Below the pieces are notes generated by a model that did not search any database, was not told the origin of the DNA, and worked only from the letters and a program-made list of their open reading frames with translations. Positions 1 through 22,201 of a stretch of DNA of 57,500 bases are shown here, in pieces. The stretch's first letter is position 1. The number at the start of each line of letters is the position of its first letter. The translations under genes and the position numbers were made by a program. Location: contig NC_135561.1 in assembly GCF_964340395.1 (NCBI RefSeq), positions 12,187,961-12,245,460 on the forward strand. The letters run 5' to 3'. This stretch comes from Glandiceps talaboti. Taxonomy: Eukaryota > Hemichordata > Enteropneusta > Spengelidae.

Positions 1-8745
<8,745 letters not shown>

Positions 8746-8838
8746 CATGTAGTCTGGAGTATAACAGCTGTTAGGGATCCGTTGTCTTATTTTGTCAATT
8801 GTTCTCGCAATACATGCTTTGCTTTTATTCAAGCACAA

Positions 8839-8859
8839 AATAAATTTCCAAAAAATAAA
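8839..8859 (+). terminator. Candidate poly(A) signals of the GPCR gene
   Basis: AATAAA at 8839-8844 and again at 8854-8859, about 95-115 bp after the GPCR stop. Position fits a short 3' UTR; the exact cleavage site cannot be seen. Confidence 0.55.
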
Positions 8860-9303
8860 GAAAGAGAATGCTATTTTCTAAAGAAATACTAGTATACGAT
8901 GCACCTGAAGGAGATCCATCGAATGGCGCCGCCATCTTGGAAATCGCGCCCTCACTTGGTCAATTCAAAGAAGTGTGAGTTTTTATTTAAAAAGACAGCC
9001 CTTTTTTTGAGTTGTCAGTAGGTGGTGTTTAACTATGGTGTTTCCATATTTGACAACGTTCTCTAAAGTACCCTAAGCTTGACACGTTGTTAATTATATG
9101 TTGAATTTTGTGAAAACGATGAATCTAAAAGACCAGAATCTCTTAAGCTTTATATCTTATAGTGCTAGAAAGTTCATGTTTCAAATAATCATCACGAACA
9201 CTTTTGTAATTGATTAACATTGATGCACGTTGTCTAAAGGAACTTGAAAAATGGATGTTAGTGATCAGGCAATTTGTTGTAACGTTCACAAATACAGCCG
9301 AGG

Positions 9304-9403
9304 CGCGCTCTATGTAGCGCCTCTTAGTGGTCGTTACCCTCACACCATGTTGGAACGAAGGAAGAGAGGGTGACGACCGCAAGGAGGCGCTGCATAGGGA
9401 GCG
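9304..9403. repeat. Short foldback element (inverted repeat, about 38-bp arms)
   Basis: The left arm at 9304-9341 (CGCTCTATGTAGCGCCTC...GGTCGTTACCCTC) is the near reverse complement of 9366-9403 (GAGGGTGACGACC...GAGGCGCTGCATAGGGAGCG), with a 24-bp loop. Confidence 0.75.
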
Positions 9404-9631
9404 TGTTAATATTGGCCAAACTTTCGATGAACAGTCAGCGATTTACAAATAATCTATATTCATACGACAGAATTTGTGTTGAGATGTTTTTTCCTCTAAA
9501 ATTAAAGAAGTAAATTTTAGCATACTTTTGAATTTAACATCATTTATCCAATGTCATAGATGTGTTCAAAGATTTATAAAATTGATTCTTCCGTTAGACC
9601 TTTTGGATTCTCTTCCTCTTATATTATTACG

Positions 9632-9716
9632 TAGCCTGTTTACGGCGCTTACGGCATTAATCTGTCTCAAACCTCATCAGCTAGGTAAACGGAATGTAGG
9701 TGCCGTAAACAGGCTA
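9632..9716. repeat. Short inverted-repeat element with perfect 15-bp ends
   Basis: TAGCCTGTTTACGGC at 9632-9646 is exactly reverse-complemented at 9702-9716. A third diverged copy of the end (TAGCCTGGTTACCG) lies near 9825. Confidence 0.7.
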
Positions 9717-9899
9717 TTTATTATTCCGAACAAGAAGTTCACACATTACAGAAGTTCGCTGTTCAGAAGCATGTTTCACGTACGGCTGGCGGTTCTATCG
9801 TCACAAAATGTTACATTATATAATTAGCCTGGTTACCGTAGTTAACTGGAATAAAGAAACGTGACGTTCTCATAATAAACAGCTCAATCTATCATATGT

Positions 9900-10600
9900 T
9901 GTATGTATGTATGTATGTATGTATGTATGTATGTATGTATGTATGTATGTATGTATGTATGTATGTATGTATGTATGTATGTATGTATGTATGTATGTAT
10001 GTATGTATGTATGTATGTATGTATGTATGTATGTATGTATGTATGTATGTATGTATGTACATGTATGTATGTATGTACATGTATGTGTATGTGTATGTGT
10101 GTGTGTGAATGAATGTATGTATGTATGTATGTATGTATGTATGTATGTATGCATGTATGTATGTATGTATGTATGTATGTATGTATGTATGTATGTATGT
10201 ATGTACATGTATGTATGTATGTACATGTATGTGTATGTGTATGTGTGTGTGAATGAATGTATGTATGTATGTATGTATGTATGTATGTATGTATGTATGC
10301 ATGCATGCATGTATGTATGTATGTATGTATGTATGTATGTATGTATGTATGTATGTATGTATGTATGTATATATGCATGCATGTATGTATGTATGCATGC
10401 ATGCATGTATGTATGTATGTATGTATGTATGTACATGTATGTATGTATGTATGTATGTATGTATGTATGTATGTATGTATGTATGTATGTATGTATGTCT
10501 GTCTGTCTGTATGTATGTATGTATGTATGTATGTATGTATGTATGTATGTATGTATGTATGTATGTATGTATGTATGTATGTATGTATGTGTGTGTATGT
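9900..10600. repeat. Large (ATGT)n microsatellite with higher-order duplication
   Basis: About 700 bp of ATGT with TACATG, GCAT and GTCT interruptions. A block carrying two ACATG interruptions followed by GTGT and GAATGA occurs near 10052-10115 and again near 10199-10260, showing a duplication of about 147 bp inside the array. Confidence 0.95.
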
Positions 10601-10658
10601 GTGCGTGTCATGGCGTGCGTACGTACGTACGTGTCTGTTTGACTGTCTTTTGTCTGTC

Positions 10659-10660
<2 letters not shown>

Positions 10661-10751
<91 letters not shown>
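10661..10751. repeat. (AT)n microsatellite
   Basis: About 45 uninterrupted AT dinucleotides ending just before GTCACTG. Confidence 0.95.
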
Positions 10752-10755
<4 letters not shown>

Positions 10756-11454
10756 ACTGTTACGAACTTTACCTTGTGGGGCGCTCTTCATATTTGATCT
10801 CGACGTCACGGTCCACGAAGCCTTTCACATGACGACACTATACTATGAACGTTAGTGAAGTTGTATCAACAGCGCCACCAATGGTCTGCGTATGGATCTT
10901 GACATTTATAACAACCAACACAAGTGTTAGTTGTCTGAGTTTAAAGAAGTGGTGGTTGATGAGTGCCAGCTGTCATGAGAATCAAACTCCAGTGACTACA
11001 AGCTTCTTTGTGCATAACTGTGAATCAAGAAACGTGAAATACACTGTATAAACACATTATGCAGCCATCTTGAAAAATCATACAACAGTGACTGAGGCAA
11101 CTCTGTGAATTACTAAACTATAAACTGTATGAATCGACTTGCCCCGCTAAACACAGGCTGGGAAATGATTTTTTCAAAAGGAGGCACACATCACCAAAAG
11201 TGCCCTTATCTCCGCATCATTCTTCCCACTAGGACTATAGCCACACTTTAATAGGAAATCATGTGTAAAAGAATCCCACCTACTGTTGCCAATATACATC
11301 ATGCTGATATAGGCCTATATGATTGTAATCTCCTATTTATGGGGGGGGGGGGGCAAATATAAACATTCACATGTCTGTGATGAGCTACATCATAGACCCT
11401 CCATTGAACAACAATACGCCATTGGTGGAGGGTCTACGGCTACATCCACTGTCT

Positions 11455-12492
<1,038 letters not shown>

Positions 12493-12600
12493 GAGTATGA
12501 TTGGATGCAACAGAACAACAATTACACAGTTCGCCTTCGTTTCAGTGTTTTTTATGAGAACAGCGCCCACAACGGCTGATCTTTCCAGTTTGGGCATACA
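12493..12600. repeat. Right half of the dispersed repeat split by the LINE
   Basis: TGATTGGATGCAAC, then AGAACAACAATTACACAG and, further on, ACAGCGCCCACAACGG and GATCTTTCCAG parallel 46681-46790 (there with an extra 13 bp after GCAAC). Confidence 0.7.
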
Positions 12601-14314
12601 CATCACTCCTAGTGGTCAAACCCTGCTGTGCTTTTGTCTTTTTGGTAACCTTAAATGACATACAATGAATTTCATAAGGAGAATTCATATAATAATATTT
12701 AAAAAGAGGGTCGCTCGGATCGGCAAACATACTTTTCGCATAACCAATGGTAACGACTCCACAGTGCTAGAGTCACTCGCAGGATTGCACGCACGCTTTC
12801 AGTGTTCTTTTGACCATAGACATATTCTTCTCAACTGCCGATGTTTTGACTTTATTCACTGAAAGACAGTACAGACGTGCAGAAGATCGATTATATTGAT
12901 GACCTGGACTAGAATATCATGAAATGAACAAAGAACGATACACAAACACAGGACGTTCTTTTTAGTAAATAATACCGAAATAAATAATAATATGAATGAA
13001 TAATATGAATTTTGTAGCATCGAATTCGCTATTAAATCTTTTGTTCCAAACACAAACTTGTGAACTTCAGAAGCGTAGTAATATTTTCGACAGCACACAC
13101 TCCAGTCTTTGTCAACTGGGATTGTCTAGTTTTCTGAATAGTTGGTCAATCTGTTGACAGTTCGGACTGAAGTGTGCAGTCGAAAATTTCAAGTATGTGC
13201 TTGGTTCCGGTTGGCGGAAAGCTGTTCTCCCATTATGTGATGGATATATGTAATCCGAAATGAAAAGAAACCAATAACACAGAGACCATATGGAAAACAA
13301 TGGAACACTTAACAACCCGAACTAGACACTCACTTATGAAAAAAAAACAGTAATACAGAATAATAATACAAAATCTACCTACCCCACCTATTCTAAAATT
13401 GAGTGTAATAGGAACCACAAGCATTTTTTTTCGTTAGACTATAGTAAGCATATGATTTACCAACTTTTGTTAAAATTCGAACACAAAACTATTTTAATAT
13501 TCTTTGTCCATTGTTCAATATAATCATGGTTGTATTAGGGGAGATAATACATGTTAATACACCCAGGATATAATACACTTTAAAAAGTGGACAAATTGAT
13601 TAATCTACCAATTGCAATTTGTACAGAGTACGCTGGATTTTCCGACGTAGGAGATTCCCTGGGGGGTGAGGGCTATCAATTTGTCATCGCTTTGTGGTGG
13701 GGGAGGGGTTCTTAATGTAGGAGCACAGACAAATAAGAGTCGGAGGTAGAAGACACTAGGCTTGAAAAGATCAATGCTTTTCTCAACCTCCCCCCTACAT
13801 CCTGTTCGTTCCTTTACAAAGTTATATATACAACTGTCAGACGACTTTGAAACCACGCCTACAAGATGCCCTGATTCACTGCTTTGAATGTTTTGTATTC
13901 ATTGACCTCAAGGGGTCATGGGTTAGTGTCAAAGAGGATTATGGGTAATGCACATGCGCAGTTAACCCAGGTGCATTTTTCATCTCATTGTATATTTTGG
14001 TTGGAAAGGTGTGATATTTCAAATTTTTAGCGATCGGTTCGATGAAGTTGGAACGCCTGAGGTATATTTGATAACTGCTGGAGACGCAGTTTCGCATATG
14101 CGAAGAATCAAGGGCCCTATCGGAGTATATTCGTCAAACACTGACATTTTGACAGGATGAGGTGTGTTCTGAATTCCGTTTGCCATGCATCATAGTGATT
14201 AATGGTTCCATGGGATGATCAGATCCTAAAATCTCGATAAAATCGAAATAAGCACACCGAATCTAGCCTTCCATAGCTGTTGGTGACACGGATAAGGCTT
14301 CAAAGTCCATCGCA

Positions 14315-14404
14315 ATGACACAACAGAGACAGGCAATAGACAGTGTCGCGATGTCTCACGAAGTACCGGAAATTATACCGCTTGACAGATACGACGCTTT
14401 CAAG
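14315..14404 (+). CDS. CAMSAP: CAMSAP exon 1 with start codon
   Basis: ATG at 14315 begins 30 codons ending [15 protein letters not shown]; donor GTATGT at 14405. An in-frame TAG at 14264-14266 with no ATG between supports this start; a second Met at codon 13 is an alternative. The IIPLDRYD stretch matches the known CAMSAP start of the CH region (IVPL..YD). Confidence 0.9.
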
Positions 14405-17400
14405 GTATGTATACCATTATAATTACACTGAAATATAATGTTACAGATTTTTATTATTTTTTTCAGAAATGTTCGAGGTGTACAGTGTGGAATACCGCTA
14501 TATATAACTGATGATTGTTATATGATATCTGTGTATCAACACCCAAATCTTTTGTCTGTTATGTTTGCATAATACTGTTGACAAATCGTATAAATTTTAT
14601 GAAATCATGATATGTAAATGTCTGGATGTAATAAATCCACATAGCTTAGACACCAGCCTACACACTTCAAGATGTTTGTTTTATTTATATATATATTTCT
14701 GCAAATTAGATTATTCATCCCAGTGCAATCAGCATGGCATTAAAACCGACAGATACTGCTTATTATGCAGAGTGGTATTTCAGAACATATACATGTACAT
14801 GCTAACTGTAACTGCATAATGAGTGGTCAGTGTGTTGTACATGTATACCTCTAGTTATCACATAGATGTCACCAACGTCCTTGTAAGGGTTATGAACTTT
14901 GCCCTCTCCAGTCAGTTCCTGAAATCAAAATTACTGAACATATGTATCACCAACACTCATAAAGGTGCTGCTGAACTGTGACCTCTCCCCACAATTAATT
15001 ATAGTGCTATTTTGCATATTGTCTGAAATTAAGATAGAAGTCACATATTGATATCAACACTCTTTTGATCATGGACTTTACTCTATACCTCAGTCACAAA
15101 AAGTCAATTTAAAAATTGTTGAAATATACAATTATTAGAGAGCAGAAGCCTTGAAAAAAACCTCATAATACACCTGGATATGCAAATCTTCCAAACATAT
15201 ACTAGACCACACCTGGCTGTAGTAGACTAAATATATGTTTTGAGGCATCAAAATGTTAGTGGCAACATTGATAGATTAGATATTGTGTGTTGTCCTTTAA
15301 AATTTGATTAATTAGCAAGACACAATAGTCTGCATTGTTGTAGGTGTCAACATGTTAATGAACACATACCTGTATCTGTGCAAAGTGTGTGTCAATAGAT
15401 AAAAACATACTTAAAAGGGCTATGTTTCAGTCCCAGGTCATAGCATTAGTGTTTATATGTACATGGGATCATTCTTTTTTTTCTGTACCAAGTTTTTTCT
15501 ATACAAATATAGCATTGCCATGCAACCCATTTTCACATCTAGATTGTAATGCTAATCCACAGTCTGCCTTGAATGTCATATTTATATAAAATAAACAAAC
15601 GATTCATCTATTGAAATTGTCAGACACTTGTCAGAAACCTGTACATTCACTTTGGCGATGTTTGTGCAAATGGTATTCTGACGTAATTAACCATGATTAT
15701 TCTCTTCTTTCAGGCCCATTCTCTGTGAATATTGTTTTGTCATATATTGTATATATATTGTATTTATGTGAAACAACTTGTTGCAGGTCGTTCAAGAACA
15801 ATGTGTTAATGTAACAATTGCAAAGCAGATATTGAAATATATCTCTGTGAATGTACAAGTATGTTTGTATGTGTACGTGTACGTGTACGTGTATGTGTAC
15901 GTGTACATGTACGGGTACATGTATGTCTGATACAGTGTCTTTTTTATGCCAACAACATTTTTAAATCAAAGGTACATGTACATCTGTACTCCTTGCATAC
16001 ATCAACTGGCAAAAACCACTGAGGGTATTTAATTCAGAAAGCCAGATGATGAAAGTGACTCAAACAAGAAGGAAAACACCCTGGTACATACACATTTGTA
16101 ATAAATGTATGTGTCATTTCAAAGTGTGAATTGCGGATGCATTTCTACTTCTGTGCTCACAATCCAAACAAGTGGACAAGCTAGGTTTACATTGTGAAAT
16201 GACATTGTCATATTTATTGCCTTGTCAACAGCTACTAGCAACATTGTAAGTGTTTGACCCTAACACTTATTTGGGCAGATGAATAATGGTATGTACTGTA
16301 AGAAATTTAATGGTACACTTGTACAGTACGTAACACCAAACAATACGACACATGACTCCAATTATGAGTCACTCTGAAAAGGAACCACCCTCAGCTTGGC
16401 ACATGTATGTGACGTTTCTTGTGGGAAACTAAATTGTACACAAGTAACTAAAGACTGGTATTTTTTGTGTCATGCTGATAAACACAAGACTATTGTATTG
16501 CTACCCTGCAAGTTTGTACAAAATTGATTTTCAAGGGTCTTTGACACGGCCAGTTTGACTCTGTCAAAGTTGGAATCTGATTGTCATTTATACATGATGA
16601 TGTCATGAACTTTAGGAGGGTACATGTAGTAGTTTAACAATAAGACGGGCTAGTCATACTGGAAGAGAACCACCCTGTAAATCTATTGTAGGATATAATA
16701 CAGTCAGGATATGATATCAGAACAGGACTAGTATTAGTGTCTGGGTATTGACATGGGCTGTCAACATAATAGCGACGGTCAGAAGATCAGAACTTGTCCA
16801 TAAAACTTTCCATCAAAATCATACAAATCTCAATTTCAAAAGTACCACATGTACTTGAATAATGTGTATATCAAGTTCGGTACATGTAGGTTGAATTTGA
16901 AGGTTTGCAATGTGAAAGTTTTGAAATTGTGCGAACAACACAACACAAGTGAAGGCTGGGAGCATTAAGTCTTGCAGTGGAACAAACCATAGATCTTGGA
17001 ACACAATACAAAATGACGACAGTGAGATGTCATCCGTTTATAGACTATACCGAGTGTCCACAGTATGCAGTGCATTCATAGCATCTAGTCATGCGTATAA
17101 AATCCTTTTCTTTTTCTTCATAATGTTTGATGAGGTCTGAATCGAAGCTTCCAGGCATTTCAAAGCGTTTAGCCTTCGGTTTCTATTGTATGACATGGCA
17201 ATCAAAGTATACCATCCACAGTACATGTACAATGCAAGGACACTCATCAGGAGGTTTCTATTATTAGCCAATCTTGTCAGAATAAAACAAAACACCTCAT
17301 TAGATTGTAAGACAGGTACACAACACAGTTGAATGGTCTTACAAGAATGTCACGTACATTTACATTCGTAAACTTTTGTTGTGTCTCAGAGTAAAAACTG

Positions 17401-20400
17401 CTTCAAGTCATTGTGAAATGTTGGTTCCTTGCACGTACATGTACAGTAGGTGACCTAAAGACCAAGACGTCTTGTCATCAAGTTATACCCCAAGGAATTA
17501 AAAGTCATGTAGGTTCACAGCATTTTATATGAGTTTAGACTCTTTTGGAATATTCATGTTAACTTTATCGCCCATAAAAGTTACACGCCAAAACAAAAAC
17601 ATGTGATTATCATGAGATTCATAACCCAGTGACGTTTACAAATTTATTCTCACTGTACACGTACTGATTGTTATATTTTAAGATATGTTTTGAAAAGTTT
17701 CTTGTTACAAAATTTGGTCGTAGACGTTATACATTTTGCTAAGGTTAACAAAATACAGTTGTCAACCCAATAAAGTTCCTCTACCTACATGCATTACAAT
17801 GTATGTGTACCAATACATGGTCTTGTCTTAGCCTGTCCACTGCGCTGTTGAGATACATCGTTACATGTATGTGGTTGTACCTCATAGCTCTCATATTTGA
17901 ATATGAGCAGGGTTCGAAATTTAACAGTAGTCCTGTGTCCACAGCCTACCAATTCTTGTCATGGGGCTACCATAATTTGCAGCTGGTAGCCCACTCAGGC
18001 TACCACTGATTATGCGATGATTTACAAAGGATGGCAGATTTAAAGAAATAGAAGTATTTTAATAATGAATACATTTCCTATAGAGGAACTCTGTTTTGAA
18101 TATGCATCCTTGGACCACCGCTTTCTGAAATTGGTAGGCCAAAGAAAAAAAGTTAATTTCAAGCACTGTATTAGGACTAGGAGGTATGCAGTGTGTCTTC
18201 TAATGTCATATAGCCAAATTTAGTTGTTTTGAGTCCAAATGATAAAAACTAGCATTTCAGTTGTGAGCCACCACATAGTAAGAGATAGGGGAACACCAAA
18301 TTTTGGTGTTTCACTAGAAATTGTGTGCATCAGTGGTGCATCAAATTGGCTGAGAGAGCACACTAGAGGTACGACCAGCTAACGATGTATCTCGACAGCG
18401 CAGTGGACAGACTATACAAAATGTACATGTACATGTATGTTTTTGTCCCCTTCGAATCATAACCTTTATCAGATGTGATGCAAGTACATGTACATGTACA
18501 TTTGAAGATCAATCATATTTTCCTTAGTCTAATTTCTAAACAGTATCATTACGATTTATACCTTCACTCACACAGTTGGCATCCAGACTATATTTTCCTC
18601 ATATTAGCTGAACAAAGACAAATATCGGGGAAAACATCTAACTACATGTATTGTCATGTGACCCTTAGAAACTTGAATCTGGCCAGATTGGCATGGCAAT
18701 CAGTGTGTACATGCACATTGTACACATGTATGCAGATTCTCACAGAACAACAATGGATATTTTTTCACAAAAACATGTTTACCCTGTCTGAAATTACACA
18801 TAATAACTGTGTGAAATATTACTATGGTATAGATTTCATGTGAATAACGTTTAGTAATATTGTATGTTGAGTGATGTCAACAACAATGGTAAGGAATTAG
18901 TGCACACCAGCACGAAGGTTGACCCATCCTCACTTTGATATTTGTTGATCTGACATTTAGCTATAATACAGTCTGCCATTCCAAGTCTCTTGGTTACAGT
19001 ACATGTCATTGTGTAAAACTCAACACACATCATAAACCAACAACTTCAAACTGGTGTTTTCCAAAATCCAGCAATGCAGAAGGTCATGACCCAGCCATAT
19101 ATTCAGACATAATTTGGGTATAGAATTTCAATGAAATGTCAATGGCTGTGATGTCAATGTATTATATAGCAGTGACTGTTGGACATGGTGAAAGACACTG
19201 TGTCTACAAAATTGATAAAGTTACTCGTGTGTATGTGATTTGGACTATTCTTTGTCAGTCGAACATTTTGCATTTGTGTGCAGGACTCAAAAGTAGGCAG
19301 TATAAACATGTACTTCCAAGGCACACAAACTACTAAACATTATCTACATGTAGACTCCCAAAGTCATAGGTTGGCAGTCTCATTTACAAGTCTGAATGTG
19401 ACTACCAAATCCAGAAATTAAATTTGAAATTTTATGCTAACAGTGACAGTACACGATATTGTAGCAGCCAAGGAAAGTGATCTGACAGTCCATGAAATTT
19501 ACCAAAACTTACCACTTTCAAAATCATGACATGGCTCTACCAGTGTTTTTGCTAAGGTTTGGGAACCCCGGTAACAGAAAGGGGGAAAGAGGTAAAACTG
19601 GTAGTGCTTCCCATGCAATGTATCATAGTTTAGGTGGGGAACCCCGGTAAAATGATGTGGGAACCCCGGTAGATTTTACCTACTTACCGCCCTTAAATAA
19701 AACACTGTCTACATTGTACATACAAATGTACAGACAAACTATTAGAGATTATTCCCCAATATTTTTCTTCGTTCAACCAAGGAAAATACAAGTTATCTTA
19801 GGAGCCCTTGTCACTACAAGTCGCTAGATGAGTAGTGACAACCCTTAGGTCATGAGTGTTTCTGAATGAAGACAAATATTGATGAATAGTATAATTGTAC
19901 CATTGCTAGAATTTTTTTTAAAAAATTGGTGAAAGTAGTGGCAGTTTTGAGCCTTTTAACTGATACAGTGATACATTTCGAAAACAGCAGAACGAGTGAT
20001 GTAGACAGGTGTTGTTGTTGTTGTGACATAGACATGCATTGTCATGACATAGAACGACCATCTTTATTTAGTATATAGTCCATATTTCTTGCTGCACCTG
20101 GCTCGTGCATGATATAATTAAAGTTACATGTACATCTATAGACAATACAAGTCAAAATGCATAAAACAATTTTTTTAAACATATTGAGCACTTGTTTGGT
20201 CACTTTAGTGAGCTCACCATGCACCATGGAAGATATTCTTACTGTCTCTAGTATTCTAAGCTTTCTTGTGCAATTCCCATCAATTTACACTGTCACATTA
20301 ATGTTCAACATTTGACTCTTCCTTGCAAAACTTGGATGTACAAATGTAACATACAAGTTATTATGTTACATATGTGTTGTCATTTTGGCAAACTAACCAC

Positions 20401-22064
20401 CCAGAAAGACAATCTGACTGTAATACAAGAAAGATAAATGGAAATATTTTGTAATACAGTACACCACATATATGTGTACACATTGTACATATAAATTGAT
20501 GGGATGACTCACTATTTTGCTGTGTGGTCATAATTCACAATATCTCAAATTCTTTGTGGTTGTTTTTGAGGACACTGTATTTGTATGTAAAAATACATGC
20601 AACTTATTGGTCTCTGCAGTGTCTGACAAATCAAATAAATAAACAGACAAACAAACAGACAGATTGAAAGACAGACAGACAGACAGACAGACATGATAGA
20701 TGGATGGACAGACAGCCAGACACAAACAAACAAACAAACAAACAAACAAACAAACAAACAAACAAACAAACAAAGAGCAAACAAATGTGCAAAAAGTTGG
20801 TGGAGGGTCTGTGGTTGAATAATTATTGAGTCTGTGTGTATACACTGAATGAGAGAACTACATACATTTGTACATGTGTACAATGGAGGGCCAGAGGTAA
20901 ACCAAATGCCCCCACTGTATACATTATACATGTAATGACAAAACAGTATTGTAGTTTTGAAAGTACATTGTAATATCCTTCTCACCACCCATGTACTACT
21001 ATGTCATAAAGGACAACATTTTAGTTGTGAATACTTGAAAAATAATTTTAAAAAATTGTTAGGGATACATGTACATGTATGTGAACAACAAATTATGGTG
21101 CATCACAACAAATTGCTGTCTGTCAGTGGTGCACTGCTTGTAAACCAAATGTTTGTGTGCAGTTGATTTTTGGGCCATTTCCCACTAAATATCATTTCAC
21201 TCCATGTGACTGATACCGTGCTGTATAGTGATATGACCTTTGCTTTGACCTTTGACATGGATGACAAATAGATAGCAGCCATATTGAACAGATGACAGAA
21301 TCACTTCTTGTATTCTCAATAATACCTAAATAGTATGTTATTGTATCAGGTGTTGTAGTGATTTAAACCATATGATTGAAAAAAAAAAGATTATTTATAG
21401 AGATTATTTATGGAAATATTAAAGATTTAAAATGTATATCATTCAATATTAGAATTTTTTTAGTATATGTACATTTGTACATGTACATGTGTATCAGTGT
21501 TGATTTTTTTTTGTGATGTAACATTGTACATAAAATTGGTATTCACAACTGTTCATTTTTAGAGTAGTTAGCGTTTGCAATTTTCACCTTTTTTCACCCC
21601 ACACAAAACCTTACCAGCATGTTAGAATTATAGCATCATGTAAATGAAAACGTTTTAATGTCGTAATGGTTTAAATGTGATTACATGTACTTCACTAAAG
21701 CTTTTATAGTCAGTCAGACCCTGACAACAGCTGATGAGTAATCATAATGTTTAGTGGCCAAACCCACTCTATGTCAATAAATTATGTGGACTGCATTGAT
21801 ATTAATTTGGGCTTACAAGTGTTAATAATATACTGTTAGTTACTGTGGATAGGGGCTAAAAATAACTGAAGTGTTTTATTTTAAATTATGTTGGAAGAAT
21901 GGTTGATGGATAAATAGCCAACTGCATATTTTACATATTACATGTATGAATTCATTTCAACGTCTCACAGAGTATAAGTATTTATAGATGGTTTGATATT
22001 TCCTTTGATACTGATCAGATTTGTACACCATGGCAGATGATTTCAAATATATTTACCTTACAAC

Positions 22065-22126
<62 letters not shown>

Positions 22127-22167
22127 TGTATGTATGTATGTGTGTGTATGTATGTATGTATGTGTGC

Positions 22168-22201
<34 letters not shown>

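Larger units (their letters stand above)
17833..18410. mobile_element. Inverted-repeat element (about 578 bp) with a nested smaller element
   Basis: Left arm CTGTCCACTGCGCTGTTGAG through ATACATCGTTA (17833-17863) is reverse-complemented at 18380-18410 with two differences. Similarity extends inward on both sides through TGGTYGTACCTC to about 17900 and 18345. The inside contains the nested CAG...CTG element (17908-18168) and one copy of the AGCCAAATT repeat family (18211-18351). No transposase is present. Confidence 0.65.

Noticed and set aside
9896-10809. Long open frames of Met-Tyr-Val-Cys or His-Thr-Tyr-Ile repeats, up to 305 codons (also at 5.3, 22.1, 29.0, 30.4 and 55.5 kb)
   Set aside because: They are translations of ATGT/ACAT/GT microsatellites, which have no stop in several frames at once; no gene signals accompany them.
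18475-18843. A 122-codon open frame in CAMSAP intron 1
   Set aside because: Starts in ACATGTAC repeats, low complexity at first, no domain recognised and no splice signals in agreement.
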